From Tetragonia tetragonoides (Eukaryota; Streptophyta; Magnoliopsida; Caryophyllales; Aizoaceae): 64,000 nucleotides of DNA. The stretch's first letter is position 1; each line of letters begins with the position of its first letter. The notes beneath the pieces were generated by a model, which saw nothing but the letters and a program-made list of their open reading frames with translations, was not told the origin of the DNA and made no database searches. Shown piece after piece: positions 9,419-22,534 of this stretch. A program made the position numbers and the translations under genes. The DNA lies in contig CM076144.1 in NCBI GenBank assembly GCA_038025085.1, positions 38,536,501-38,600,500 on the forward strand, written 5' to 3'.

Positions 9419-12125
9419 ATGCCGACCTTGGAAGAGGATGGTTTCCGTGTAGAGGATGAGACTAGGAAGTCAGCACAATCTAGTGAAACTCCCCAATCCT
9501 CGAGAGGACATTTGGGTCGACACTCGACTCGTCAAGTCCAGTTTGTCACAGAAAAGCACCTCGAGAAATCCATGCATACCGTGCAGAAATCCATGTTTAA
9601 CATGCAGAAATCTATGATGGATCTCTTCCATAGAGAGATGAAAAAGGGGGCGAGGATGCTCGTTCAAGTGGCCGTGGCGACTCAACCCAGGCTTTATGCC
9701 GCCCCACGCCCCAAGGCGTCACAGTTGACTTGCCAGAACCCTGATCAAGGCGGGCGCCAGGCGGGAAGTCGCCATATTCTCACAATTCCTGGTCGCAAGG
9801 ACCTCACTTTCGCGACTCGCCCAAACCCTGGAAAAGACACTCGCCAACTCTCAAAGCGTGAGGGTAAGAGGCCTATTGACCCACAGGTCGCCCAGAAGAC
9901 CTATTCACGACTCACCCACTGGGGGCCATTCCCAGGTAGACGCTCGTGTGTACTTGAATAACAAGAAATTACTCTTCTCGCAGGAGAAACATCTGGCAAA
10001 GTCGACTTCCACGCCGGTCTTGACAAACAGCCAGCCTTCACTTCACCTCACCTCGCAGGCGTCGTCCATGCCTAAGTCTCAAGGTAAACAACTCATCCCT
10101 ATTTATTCAGATTTTGGGGAGGGTGACTTTGAGGGTAATGAATATGGGCGGGTGAATATGATCCAGGCTACGGGGGCGAATATGATAATTATGGGGACAA
10201 TAACACTGACTATGACGGTTATGATCCGAACCCCCCAAAGGGCGAGGGAACTAGCTGCAGCCGCCCTTTGAGAGATCGCCTTGGCCCTCAGAATAATAAC
10301 ACTTCAGGTAGGCTCCCACTAATGCCTCTACCATTTAATGATGCCATTATGAATGCCCCCATGCCCCCAAAACCAAGAGTGCCTTCGATGCCTTCTTACG
10401 CTGGAAAAACGGACCCAGACGATCACATGGCTGTCTTTGAATCCAAAATGATGTTACAAGCAGCAAGTGACGCGGTCTGATGTCGATACTTCCAGTCGAC
10501 CCTAACGGGTGCAACTTTGAGATGGCTCAAAAACCTCACCCCAGCAAGCATCCATAACTATGACCAGTTGGCCAGAGAATTTTCAGATAGATTTATGGCA
10601 CACAGACAAAAATGAAGACTAGCGTCTATCTTCAGGGAATCGTTCAGAAGGAAAATGAGGATCTCAGAAGTTACCTTAAGAGGTTCAATGACGAAGCTAG
10701 CCAAATCGCCAATCTTTCAGACGAGGCTTCCTATATCGCCTTTATGAATGGCCTACTGGACGAGGACATGAAATTCTCACTCGCCAAGAAGGCGAACAAC
10801 TCCTTCGCCTACCTGATGCAAAAGGCGAACGCCTATCTCACAGCTACCGACTTGGTGGGTCTCAAGAGGCCGAGAGAGAGAAAAGCCCATGAGCGAGCAT
10901 TCACCATTGACGACAGGCCCAAAAACAAGAAGCCGCCCCAAGGGCGTGCGCCCGAAAAGAAGTTCCAAGAGCAGGAGCCCTCACCCTTCAAGACAGATAT
11001 ACAGACCATATTTATGGAGATCAGGGACCAAATGACCTTGCCAATACCTCCACCACTCACAACCCCGAGCAATACAGAAACAAAGCAAAGTTTTGTGAGT
11101 ACCACAAAGAGCATGGCCATTACACAAATACGTGTAGGTTCCTTGATCGAGTGCTGAGAGCATGGGCTAAAGAAGGCAAGCTGAACAAATACCTCAAGGA
11201 GGCAAAGGGCAAGACTGTGCATTCGGTTAAGCCCATCGACGAGGCGGAAGGTAGCGCTAGCACGAAATTCTGTGCAGTAATTTCAGGAGGCTTCGCCTCA
11301 GGAGGCCCGACAGTAGCAGGAAGAAAGACTTATGTGAGAAGCCTCAGACAGAACTTGATGGTGAAACCTCTCACCATGCCAGAAATGACTTTGAAGGCAC
11401 AAGATAGGCAAGACCTACACCTACCCCATGACGACCCTTTAGTCGTCCAGATGAAGATAGACGACTTGATTGTTCCCAAAATTCTGATAGACACCGGAAG
11501 TTTTGCCGACGTGATCCACATCAATTGTCTACGAAAGTTAGCAGGGGGCGAGGAAAGAATGTTCAGATACGCCTCCCAAGTGGTAGGCTTTGGCGGCCAC
11601 AATGTGGAGCCGTTAGGCATTGTAAAACTGAAAGTTAGAGTGGGTGATAAGAAACTCAACAAGGTGAGAACTATTGATGTCGACTTCCTTGTCTTCGACG
11701 TTCCATTGGCCTACAACGCCCTTATTGGTCGACTAACCCTGAACAAGATTAAGGCGGTCATCGCCACCCATATGTTGATGCTCAAGTTCGAATGTGATGA
11801 CGGTACTGTGGGTAAGTTATGCGGGAGTCAAGCAGAGGCGAGAGAATGCTACTACACATCCTTTAAGCTCCAACCTGCAGTAAGGGCGGATCCACTGGAT
11901 ATCCCCGATAAACCGGAGAGCAGCAAAGCCTCTCTCAAAGATCCACCAGCTGGCAAAAAGAGAAAGTTGGACGAGCCAGAGCCGCCCAAAGAGCTGGGCC
12001 GAGCATTATGTCGATTGATGCTATGGAAGTTGATGCAAGAGTTGAGTTCGAGCATCACCTAGAACCGATGGAGGAAGTGACAGAACTCGCCCTAGACCCC
12101 ACCTACCCAGAACGCACAGTAAGAG
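9419..12125 (+). pseudogene. gag-protease region of the Tat element, broken
   Basis: Begins MPTLEEDGF at 9419. The N-terminal part has a repeated Met/Lys heptad-like stretch (about 9565-9660). A Tyr/Asp-rich stretch (about 10140-10240) is readable only after a change of frame. The gag core is at about 10330-10860 (RWLKNL, FNDEASQIA). A zinc-knuckle-like CEYHKEHGHYTNTC lies near 11091-11135, and the aspartic protease with the D-T-G triad at about 11490-11500 (ILIDTGSFADVI). The frame is interrupted by a stop at 10478-10480 and by shifts near 9960, 10250, 10610 and 11090. Gag would form the particle core and the protease would cut the polyprotein. Non-functional as it stands. Confidence 0.82.
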
Positions 12126-15100
12126 TTGGGGGATGCTTGGTCAAGAAACCCAAAACAATATCCACCAACTACTTGTTGAGTATCAGGACATATTTGCGTT
12201 CTCTGTGGGAGAAATGCCCGGCATCGACCCAGAGGTGATCATCCACAAAATGAGTGTAAATCCCCGGATTAAACCGGTCAAACAAAAAAAGAGGAATCTG
12301 GGTCCAGAGAAAAATGCGGGTGTTCAAGAAGAAGTCAAGAAACTGTTGGAAGCAGGGTTCATCAGAGAGTGCCAATACCCAGAGTGGGTGGCTAATGTGG
12401 TAATGGTGAAGAAGTCCGGCGGCTCCTAGCGTATGTGCGTCGACTTCACAGACTTGAATAAGGCGTGCCCTAAGGATAGGTTTCCCTTACCCAGGATCGA
12501 GGGACTGGTGGACTCGACTGCAGACCACACAACCCTTAGCTTCCTGGATGCTTTTTCGGGGTACCATCAGCTGGCCCTCCATTCAGATGACCAGGAGCAC
12601 ACAGCATTTGTTACGGAAAGAGGCCTTTTCTGTTACACAGCAATGCCCTTCGGACTTAAAAACGAGGGCGCCACCTACCAACGCCTAGTAAACAAGCTCT
12701 TTGCCAATCAGTTGGGTAGGAATATGGAGGCTTATGTCGATGATATGATAGTGAAGAGTGTAACACCTGCAGATCACTTGGGCGACCTCAAAGAAACTTT
12801 TGAAACCTTGCGAAAGTTCAAGATGAAACTCAACCCAAAGAAGTGTACTTTTGGGGTAGAGGCGGGTAAGTTCCTAGGCTATGTCATCAGCCAAAAGGGA
12901 ATCGACGCTAATCCAGACAAAGTCCAAGCAGTGATCGACATGCAAGCTCCATGAAACATCAAGGAAATACAGAAGCTCACAGGATATGTCGCCGCTCTGA
13001 GACAGTTTATGTCCAAATCGGCGGAGCGGTGCCTTCCCTTCGACATACTCATGAAAAAGGGCAAGTATGAGTGGACACCAGAGGCTGAGTCAGCGTTCAA
13101 CAACTTAAGAATACCTAGCCCAACTGCCGAGAATGGTGAGCCCCGCCCCAAAAGAAGTGTTGTACCTATACCTGTCAGTGGCAGAAAAGGCGATCAGTGC
13201 AGCCTTGATTGTGGAAAGAGAGGCAATTCAGGTCCCAGTCTACTATGTCAGCCACGCCCTAGCAGGGGTTGAAACTCGATACCCTGAAATTGAGAAGTTC
13301 GGCCTCGCCCTCCTCATGGCAAGCAGAAAACTAAAACCATATTTTGATTCACACCAAGTTGTGGTACTCACGAACCAACCCCTGAAGAAGGTGTTGGAAA
13401 ATCCAACCTTTTATGGGCGAATGATCAAGTGGTCAATCGAGTTGGGACCCTGCGGGCTACAATTTGAACCTCGCCGCGCCATCAAAGCACAGGCCCTTTC
13501 TGACTTCATAGTGGAGTGCACCATTAGACCTGATAACAAGGAAGAACCGGCTGAATTCTGGAAACTTTACGTCGACGGCTCGGCCACATCGCATGGCAGC
13601 GGGGATGAATCATCATGATTAGCCCCGAGGGAAATAAGTATGAATACGCCATGAGATTCCTATTCCCAGCCTCCAACAATGAAGCTGAATACGAGACATT
13701 GGTGGCGGGGATGGAGATGTGTTTTGCTGCTGGGGAAAAATACATAAAAGCCTTCACAGACTCCCAACTGGTTGTGGTGCACATCAATGGAGACTATGAG
13801 GCCCGAGAATACACAATGCAAAGATACCTAGCCAAGGTCAAACAAGCGATTGAAAAGTATGACAATATTGAAGTCAAGCACCCTAGCCAAACTGGCCAGC
13901 TCATCGCCAAATGATCATCCTAGATCGGTGTTTTGGGAAATACTCCCCAACAAAAACCATTGAAGACAAACAGGCCCTATGGTTCGACAGATCCGAAGGT
14001 TGGATGGACCCAATAGTCCAATACCTGAGACACGACATGCTGCCAGAGGACAAAGAAGAAGCTGAGAGAATCAAGAAAAGTCAGAATGGTTTGTTTACCA
14101 TGAGGGACTACTTTACAAGAGGGGCATAACTCAGCCCTTACTGAGATGCCTCACCCTAGAAAAGGGGAAGGCCATACTTAAAGAAATCCACGACGGCGAC
14201 TGCGCAGCCCACCTAGGAGCCCGCTCCCTAGCTGGGAAGGCGCTTCGCACAGGCTACTACTGGCCGACAATAAGTACAGATGCAGCAGAGCTAGTCAAGA
14301 AGTGTGACAAGTGCCAGAGGTTCGCCCCTGTCTATAGACAGCCTGAAAACAAGCTTACTCCTATCTCAACACCTCTGCCCTTTTCCAAATGGGGAATGGA
14401 CATACTGGGTCCTTTTCCTATAAGTCGATACCAGAGAAAATACCTACTCGTGGCTGTTGATTATTTTACCAAGTGGGTCGAGGCAGAGCCGATGAAAAAC
14501 ATCACAGTGGGGGGCGTAACCAAGTTCATCTGGAAAAACATCATCACAAGATTTGGCGTTCCTATGAACATGGTATTTGACAACGGGACACAGTTTAACA
14601 CACCCAAGCGCACCAACTTTCTCACTAAGCATGGTGTCAAACCGCTATTTACGTCAGTGGCTTGCCCACAGACAAATGGCCAAGCTGAAGCCGCCAATAA
14701 ACAAATCTTGAATGGGCTAAAAAAGAAGCTCGACGACGCCAAAGGCAAATGGGTCGACGAACTACTGTGCATGTTATGGGCCATAAGAACTACAGAAAAA
14801 AGCGCCACTGGCGAGAGCCCATTCATGCTGGTGTATGACTCAGAAGCTGTCATGCCAGTTGAGATCAAGGAGCCTACTTGGTGAATGATTGAATACAAAG
14901 AGGAAGAAAATGAACAAGTCATGGCAGAAGCATTGGACCTCCTACCCAAAGTACGGGGAAATGCGGTCTTGAAGCAGGCAATAGCCAAAGTTCAAATGGC
15001 CAGACAATATAACAGGCGGGTGAAAGCTCGTCCACTACAAGTAGGCGACATGGTTCTTCGAAAAGCTGAGGCCGTTGGACAAGATGCAATCCATGGCAAA

Positions 15101-15235
15101 CTTACCGCCAATTGGGAAGGACCTTACTTGGTCGTAGAGGAAGTAATGAAGAGTATTTATCGCCTATCCACTCTGGAGGGTGAACAACTACTAAGATCTT
15201 GGAATGTGGACAATCTGAGCAAATACTACATCTAG
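12126..15235 (+). pseudogene. pol of the Tat element: RT, dual RNase H, integrase, broken
   Basis: RT motifs: FIRECQYPEWVANVVMV, CVDFTDLNKACPKD, FLDAFSGYHQL, MPFGLKN and the catalytic YVDDMI (about 12735). RNase H follows (about 13130-13520), then a second RNase H-like domain (LYVDGSATSHGSG, ASNNEAEYETL, FTDSQLVV; 13560-13900), the arrangement that defines the Tat lineage. Integrase has an HHCC zinc region (about 14180-14320, CDKCQRF), DDE residues in WGMDILG, VFDNGTQF and NGQAEAANK, and a C-terminal domain ending NLSKYYI. Stops at 12427-12429, 12952-12954 and 14882-14884 and frame changes near 13108, 13600, 13910 and 14085 disable it. Confidence 0.9.
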
Positions 15236-15369
15236 GTGATAGCACTTAATAAAATTCCTTAGATTTACTGCTTTAATATTGTAAGTTCCAGGGGCGGCTT
15301 GTATGTAACTGCTCACTTTGTATTGTAAATCTCAATGGAAACTTACAACATTAAATAAAATTGTATTGT

Positions 15370-16175
15370 GTAACTTGTAATACTCTTACCTAGGACTTGC
15401 CCAAAAGAGGCTTTCCTGAGGTCGCCCAACTGTACTTCATGTACCCATGGGCCTAGTTCAGCATTAACACCCATTGGACCCACTAGTGGACAATGTGGTT
15501 ATGCTCTTACCCAGGACTCGCCCAAAAGAGGCTTTCCTGAGATCGCTCAACTGTACTTCATGTACCCTTGGGCCTAGTTCAGCATTAACACCCTTTGGAC
15601 CCAATAGTGGGCAATGTGGTTATACTCTTACCCAGGACTCGCCCAAAAGAGGCTCTCTTGAGGTCGCCCAACTGTACTTCACGTATCTATGGGCTTATTT
15701 TAGCACTAACACCCATTGATCCCACTAGTGGACAATGTGGTTATGCTCTTACCCAGGACTCGCCCAAAAGAGGCTTTCTTGAGGTCGCCCAACTGTACTT
15801 CATGTACCCTTGGGCCTAGTTCAGCATTAACACCCTTTGGACCCATTAGTGGGCAATGTGGTTATGCTCTTACCCAGGACTCGCCCAAAAGAGGCTCTCC
15901 TGAGGTCGCCCAACTGTACTTCACGTACCTATGGACTTATTTTAGCACTAACACCCATTGGACCCACCAGTGGAAAATGTGGTGGTGCTCTTACCTAGGA
16001 CTCGCCCAAACGAGGCATTCCTAAGGTCGCCCAATTGAACTTCATGTACCTATGGACCTGATTCAGCATTAACGCCCATCGAACCCACCAATGGGCGATG
16101 TAGTGGGGCTCTTTCCTTGAAGTCGCCCAAACGAGGCGTTCCTAAGGTCGCCTAACTGTACTCTTAAGTATTTGC
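15370..16175 (+). repeat. 121-bp tandem array in the Tat element
   Basis: About 6.7 copies with exact 121-bp spacing: the landmark CAGGACTCGCCC recurs at about 15390, 15511, 15632, 15753, 15874 and 15995, with a decayed copy near 16116. Each unit has AGAGGCT, GGTCGCCCAACTGTACTTCA and CATT(G/T)GACCCA(C/A)(T/C)A blocks. It lies directly after integrase and before the 3' end of the antisense gene. Arrays in Tat 3' regions are a known source of satellites. Confidence 0.92.
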
Positions 16176-16406
16176 GAACTACTATGTTGAATCATCAGAT
16201 AGCACAAGTATATGGCGAAACTGAAGAACACACAAGCAAAGTGAAATTGAAAGAAATCTCATGAAGATGGGCGAGAGGTACCAGGCCCAAAATTTGGCAT
16301 TAAAAGTTAGAATTTACAGAGGATGGAATAATTGTTTAAATTTCCAAAAACAGACGAGTCAAGGTGTCTACAGATCACACACTCATTGACAACAAGTAAG
16401 ACATCC

Positions 16407-17754
16407 CTACTGCTCCTCCTCAGCCTGATCATCGTCACCATGCTCCTCCGCGTCAGAAGTTTCCAACTGAGTACCCTGGACGTCTTCTCCGCCTTGGCTT
16501 GTTGAGACATGAACTGACGAATGATCCTTGGAAGCACCCGCCTCAGAGGTACCAGCCGCCTTGAGATCCAAGGCCCTCCAAAGGCGAGCCTCGTCACGGT
16601 GGTACTACTTACGTTTTTTCCTCAGATGACCCTCTATTTTGGGATACTCAACGTCCTAGTCAACCAAGCAATTGTACTTCTCCAAAGCCGGCCTGAGGAG
16701 GCTCCTAGCCATGTCATAGCCATGCTTGATCAGAATCTGATCCCTATCATCATCTTCTACCTCCACCAGCCTCTTATTGAGGCTGTCGACCTCGCCCTGC
16801 AGCTCAGTCAGGCGGGCGTCCTTCTTGGATCTTCTTCAGGGCCTCAGCATGGAGAGCTTCAGACTCGCCCTTCTCCTTCTCAGCTTTGGCCAGCTCCTCC
16901 TTGACCAGCTTGAAGTCCTTTTGGGCCTCCTTCATCTTGGCCCAGCATTCGCGTGCACGCTTCTCCTCAGCAGAAGCCTCTCGCCGCGCTATAGCCATCT
17001 TCTCATCATGATGGACCAACCGGCGAGTGAACTGCAAAAAGAAGAGAAGGGTTAGTCTAGAATCACGAAATATTTCTAAGTAAAGGAACTTCACTTCCCC
17101 TACCTCAGCGAAGAAGCTCTCCATCAGATGGAGGTCAATCTCGGTGCCCTCGCCGTTCAAATGAGCGCGATCCTCATCCGTCAAGACCTCTTTAAGTTTG
17201 GCGATGGAGGTCTGGTTGTTCTGGGAAGACGCCGTGTATGGGCGAAGAGGAGAAAGGGAGGCTCGAACCGGACTCTTCACCACCTCCTGACTCTGCGCCT
17301 CCACGTTCCTCTTAATGGGAAGCCTGATCTTGAAACTCCCAGAAGATGGAGTGCTGGTAGAGGAGGGGGTCGCCCTCTTAGCCTTCTTGGGAGGGGGAGG
17401 GATGACCAGAGCATCAGAATCACTCCCCTCAGAGTCGGAAGGAGGGAGCCCAGTAAGAAGACCCCCAGCAAGGTCTTTCTTCAGCTACTCGTTCTGCTGG
17501 TCTTGCTTTCGCTTGGCCTCTACCTTGGACTTGGCCATGATCTTCTTAGTTTTGGTCACCACCCTGGTGACCTGCAGGGAAGGCGACTCCTCATTGTTAG
17601 CAGGAATGTCACCCATCTCCTGAGCAGGTAAAGACTCCTGGCTCTCGTCGGCCTTAGGAGCTCTGGGCGAAGGCCTAAGTTTGGCCGCCTTAGTGGCCCC
17701 AGCAGCAGCTGAAGACTCGCCAACCTTCTAACCAAATTTCTGCAATTGAAACCG
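16407..17754 (-). pseudogene. 3' half of the antisense gene of the Tat element (gypsy-type transposon aORF family)
   Basis: Reads right to left: a Ser/Lys-rich segment (about 17720-17250; PPPPKKAKRATPSSTSTPSS), LTDEDRAHLNGEGTEID, an intron 17103-17032 (GAG|GTAGGG ... TTTTGCAG), then a long coiled coil (FTRRLVHHDEKMAIARRE) continuing after a frame change near 16820 as RLTELQGEVDSLNKRLVEVE, a segment HGYDMARSLLRPALEKYNCL, and an acidic tail ending DDDQAEEEQ at 16409-16407. Further stops at about 17488, 17729 and 16655 mark decay. The pattern matches plant 'putative gypsy-type transposon' proteins (the PF04195 type, assigned from memory). The gene is split by the chromovirus inserted at 17755; the 5' half is at 31657-33113. 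Confidence 0.68.
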
Positions 17755-20700
17755 TGTAACACCCCCGAATTTACAACGATTTCCTAGGAACTATCGACGC
17801 CATTATCCATGACTCGATACCACTGAACCTAGGCCTGGCAAACAGATCAGGTTGGGTCGGGTTCGGGTTCAAGTCAGCTGAGCTGATTTCTAAACAGGTC
17901 GAAAAACCCAACATGAACCTGATCTGTTTAATAAACAGGTTGAAAAATCCAACCTGAACCTGATCTGTTATTGATTTGATCAGGTTGACCTGACTTGAAC
18001 TGCCCAACCTGAATTATTTTTATCGTTTAACCTGGAAATTTTAAACTTTGATAATTTCACTCAATTAGTAAGGTCGGTTTCGTTTGCAATCAAATTATGA
18101 CTCTAAAACAACTTTATCTACAGCATTCAGCAACATTAATCATCACAAAGGTATGGCAGCAAACACATTAAAGTCAGAAATACAACATAATAGTATGCAG
18201 CAAGCACACCAGGCTACTAGCACCTCCACAATATGCTGAAAGAAGCACCAAGATTCTAGAGTCTCTGCTCTCCAGAGATCAAACAAATTCAAACTGACTC
18301 AAATATAAAGTCTTACAACCAATGAAGTTTGATTCCACAAATTGCAAACACTAAGGATTGAAAAGTTCAATAAATTAGATAAACTAAAGTTCACATCAAA
18401 GAAGTATGGTTGATTTCTGAGGACTAGATGCTAAATCAGATTGTTGTGGAGTACAATCTTCATCTGCCAACTTTAACAGGTCAACTTCATAGCGGATTCT
18501 GCGAGCTCCTCCAATTGAGGATCCAACCGATCCATAAAGGCTACAAAGACATGATATTAAAAAAACATGGGAATAAATGAAATGAAAAGGCAAAATAAAC
18601 AATAGTCATAAGTTTATACATACTCTGTGCGCCCAATCTCAACAACAAACAAACAAAACTTTAAGATTTCTTGTCAATCTGTCATTGCATCACTGAATCT
18701 CCTAGCTATTAGCCTCATCTGTCTTACATTAAACAAGCAAACTTAAGCATCTAGACAGAATCAAATGATGCAATACATGAAAATAACATGTTAGAACAAA
18801 CCAAAATATCAAAACCCTAAATCAGAACATCAAAACCTTAAGTAAGAACTAAGCATGAAATCAGAAATCGAAACCCCAAATAATATTAACAACTAAACCA
18901 ACAAGAATGAAATTAAAATTGGAAACATGAAATTTAACGGTATGGACTTACTTTAAGAAGAGAGGAGGTGGGCTGAGCTGAGAAATGAGAGAGACAATTC
19001 AGAAACAAAGAATTAACAAAACAATCAACAAAAAATCGAAAAGAGAAATACCTCAAACATAATCAGAAACATGCGAAAATGTAGGGTGTACTGAAACATC
19101 AGAGAAACATAAATCAGAAGAAATAAAACATAAACAAAACCAACAATCAAACAAAGAATCTACGAGAATAAGAGATAAGATAAATACCTTTGGACAAAGA
19201 ATGGACAAATGAAGAAGAAATCAGAAATGGTGAGAGTGTAGTGAGGAGAGAGAAACCCATGGTGAGAGTAAGAGAAAGAGAGGAGACTGAAAAGGATTGA
19301 GAGCTTTTTGGGTTTCAACTTCTAGAGAGAGACACTGATGAAATGAGGAATGAAATTATGAGATGAAATGAGGTGAGCGACTGACTTGGTTTTGGGTTTT
19401 CTATAGCTTTGGGCTTATTTTGAGGCTTTGGGCCAAACTCATTTCATTTTTTCCTTTATGCATTTTTTTCTTCATTGTTTTTTTTCCCTAAATTTTTTTA
19501 GATAATCAGGTTGAGTAGGTTGGAAAATCCAACATTAACCTAACTCATTTAAAGTTTCGAGTCAATCTGGTCGACCCATTTAGCGTTTCGGGTCGAAAAT
19601 CTCAACCCTAACCCGCTTTTTTCAAGTTAGGTTCGGGTCGGGTTATCGAGTTGGGTCAGCTTTTGCCAGGCCTAACTGAACCGTCACAAATCCGAAGGCG
19701 TTACTGCAACATTTATCACTAAGGAATAAATGCTAAGCAGAAAGAAAGACTAGACATCAAAATGAGCTTACTAAGGAACTAAACAAACTAAACAGTTAAT
19801 ATCAGAGTTGTCTATATAGTGAGCTAAAACCATTAAACCAAATTTATTACAACTTGCCTTCAAGGGCTAAATCCAATAAATATAATCCCACAATCTAATC
19901 TGAACAGAAACAGTTCTAAAAACCGACGCCAACTCTACTTCCAAGCTGTACGTCATCAACCAACTAAACCTGCACTTTGGTTTCCATGACGGAAACAAAA
20001 TACAGAAGAAAAGAAAAGAAACAAAAGAGAAACAAAAATCAGATAAACTGAATAAACGTCGTCCGTACCCAGTAAAAATATTTCGCAAACCTTACCTGAG
20101 GTTTTAGAAGAATCATTGAAATGCATTTGCATACGCACATAAGCATATAATCAAGCATACGCACAACGACCTTCTTTTATATGCAATTCTTGTATAGTGA
20201 TCACACGAAATACGACTTAGGCAATTCGTCTTGATTAGAGAGATGTAAGAGAGTTAATAGAACAGCGATTACCCATACTGTTCATCGAAGATACAATCAC
20301 GCCATGGACTTAATGACTCTAGTGTGCACACTACCTCTAGTACAATTACACGAGCCTAGAGGACTTAATAAATGGGGAGTGATCCGTCCCAGACACACTG
20401 TGAGGTGTCCATAAGTAACTTGGGAATCACTCATCCCTTGAACTACACCATTAGGTGTAATCCCGATTTCTCGACTACTCCTAGGGATCCATTAGGAGTC
20501 TTGCTCTCATTTAATTCAATTCACATAATTTGCATTGGTTGACATAAGTGGTACTACGAGACCACGACTTACTAATTCATTTCATGCTCTTGACAATGAA
20601 TAGTAAATAACGACGATAAAGATGATTCAATAAGATGAGAATTAAACATGCTTTAATTCAATAACGACGATAATTCAATAATGATAAAAAGTAATGTCTA

Positions 20701-22249
20701 GCACAATTTCGGCAACACTTCGGCAGGGTAATATGATATCCAAAAATGCACAAATCACCAAAGACATTCAACGATAATATATAGGTGCTCACTAGCGCTC
20801 AATAATACCCATACCAATTAGCATATAATTAATAGCATAATAATATTAATAATTCGCTATTCAACAATTGTCCAATAATCATCATATGGACTAATTAATT
20901 CCCAAAACATGATAACATCAACATGCTAATTATAATTCATATTTACAGTAGTGAATTATGCTTAATAACTTCATAATAACAACGATATAATTTAATCATG
21001 CTTTGCATATTAAATTCACAACAAATTCCCAATTAGCACATAACACATCAAAATAGTTTTGATGGAGTTTTGGAAGAAGGTAAGCATGAGCGCTTACCAC
21101 TACAACTCTACCAACGGTAAGTATGCTCCAACCAATCGACGAAAATCACGCTTGCTCGTTAGGTCCTAATTAAAAACAATTACCGAATCAGTATTAATTA
21201 AATACGAAAATACAAAAAGTAATGAAATCTCAGTCTGATAAATTTATTAAATTTCTTGATTTATTTCAACCAATCTAGGCTTTTGAAAATCTGAATTTTG
21301 ATTCCGAATGAGTGCAGAAAAATAAAAACATTAAATCGAAAATACTGAAAATCGAATTTATAATTACGAAAAATATAAAAACGAAACCCTAACTTCAAAA
21401 CTAGGTCTAGGTCACGGGTACCCACGCATGGGACCCATAACCCAACCAAACACCACCACCACCACCCACTGGCCACCATGGTCGGTGGTGGTGGTCGCTG
21501 GAGCTCCGGTGAAGAGAGGAGAGAGAAAGTCGCAAAAGAGAGAAAGGGAGAGAACGCGAGAGAGCAGAAGAGAGAGAGAGAGAGCAGGGCTCGGTCTCAT
21601 GGCCAGGGCCATCACCGGCGACCACCCAGGCGCCGCCTGGTGGTGCCGTGGTGCCCCTGCGACGGCGCGACGACGAACAGTAGGGGGAGGGGTCGCAACG
21701 CAAGGAGAAAGAGAAAGGGAAAAAGAAAGAGAAAAAGAGAGGGAGAAGGAGAGAGGCTTACCTCCGGGAAGAGGGGCGACGGTCCGGTGGTTCTCCGGTG
21801 AGGTGCACGGCTGAGGTGAGAGAGAGGAGAGAGCCGGCAAGAGGAGAGAGAGAGAGAGAGAGTGAGTGTGTGTGTGAGGGTTTTGGCTCAGTTTGCAAAA
21901 CTGATGAATTGCCTCACCTTTTCCTTATATAGGCCCTCAGTCAACCCAAGTCAAATACTATTAGGTTTAAGAATTTATTTAATAATTTTCTGATTTAAAT
22001 AACAAATTAAAACTAATTAAAAGTAACTAAAACTATATGAATAATTCTTATTCATATATAAAACATTTTAACTAAACTCCTCAAAATTAATAAATGCAAT
22101 TTATGAAAGTCCCATAATAATAATTTATATTATTATGGCTTTAATTGAATAAATCGAATCCTTGAATGAATATACGATTTAATCTCCGAAACTATTTATA
22201 AATCATTTATAAATCAATATAATAATTATAGAAAATATGGGGTATCACA
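17755..22249 (-). repeat. Left LTR (3' LTR by coding sense) of the chromovirus, interrupted by hAT
   Basis: 4495 bp in total: 2642 bp of LTR plus a 1845-bp hAT element and its extra 8-bp duplication. Outside the insertion it aligns with 28976-31656 closely. The TATA box on - is at about 21923-21931 (TATATAAGG). Near 21478-21870 it has the same GA-rich, GC-richer block as the other LTR, but a much shorter GA tract. Confidence 0.9.
17830..19674. mobile_element. Non-autonomous hAT element inside the chromovirus LTR
   Basis: 1845 bp, termini TAGGCCTGGCAAA ... TTTTGCCAGGCCTA, with a perfect 8-bp duplication ACTGAACC (17822-17829, 19675-19682). The other LTR of the same chromovirus has the empty site (CCACTGAACTGTCAC, about 29040), which proves insertion. 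Subterminal copies of GGGTCGGGTT / GGTTGAAAAACCCAACCTGAACC occur near both ends. No transposase is seen. The interior (about 18030-19480) is AT-rich; a - strand frame at 18420-18540 (RRIRYEVDLLKLADEDCTPQ) may be a captured gene fragment I do not recognise. Confidence 0.9.
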
Positions 22250-22290
22250 TTCTACCCTCCTTAAAAGAAGTTTCGTCCCGAAACTTGAGA
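22247..22290 (-). repeat. Polypurine tract region of the chromovirus, copy 1
   Basis: On - the sequence just before the 3' LTR reads AAGGAGGGTAGAA (22262-22250), the expected plus-strand primer. The block CATTCTACCCTCCTTAAAA plus GTTTCGTCCCGAAACT recurs at 22493-22534. Confidence 0.75.
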
Positions 22291-22492
22291 CATGAAGTAA
22301 TCACTTCCCCAAAACAAAACGAGTTTACCTATACAAAGGTATAAAACAATTTCTAGGACACTAACATATGCAAGATGAGCAAGTACGATCATGATTCTAA
22401 GTTGATTAGCATGCACCATGCAATTCTTGAACATGCAATTCGTGCAAAGCGATAAACAAAACACGCAAAAAAGACGAAATTTCGAGGCGTGA

Positions 22493-22534
22493 CATTCTAC
22501 CCTCCTTAAAAGGAGTTTCGTCCCGAAACTCAAG
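22493..22534 (-). repeat. Second copy of the polypurine tract block, about 245 bp internal
   Basis: Direct repeat of 22247-22290 with few changes, including the CA before the tract. It lies at the very end of the chromodomain reading frame. It could be an extra plus-strand initiation site or a relic of a shifted LTR border. Confidence 0.75.

Noticed and set aside
21412..21840. Open frames of 100-170 codons in the GC-richer, GA-rich block of both chromovirus LTRs
   Set aside because: All are Arg/Glu/Ser low-complexity frames produced by GA repeats, overlap each other on both strands and differ between LTRs.
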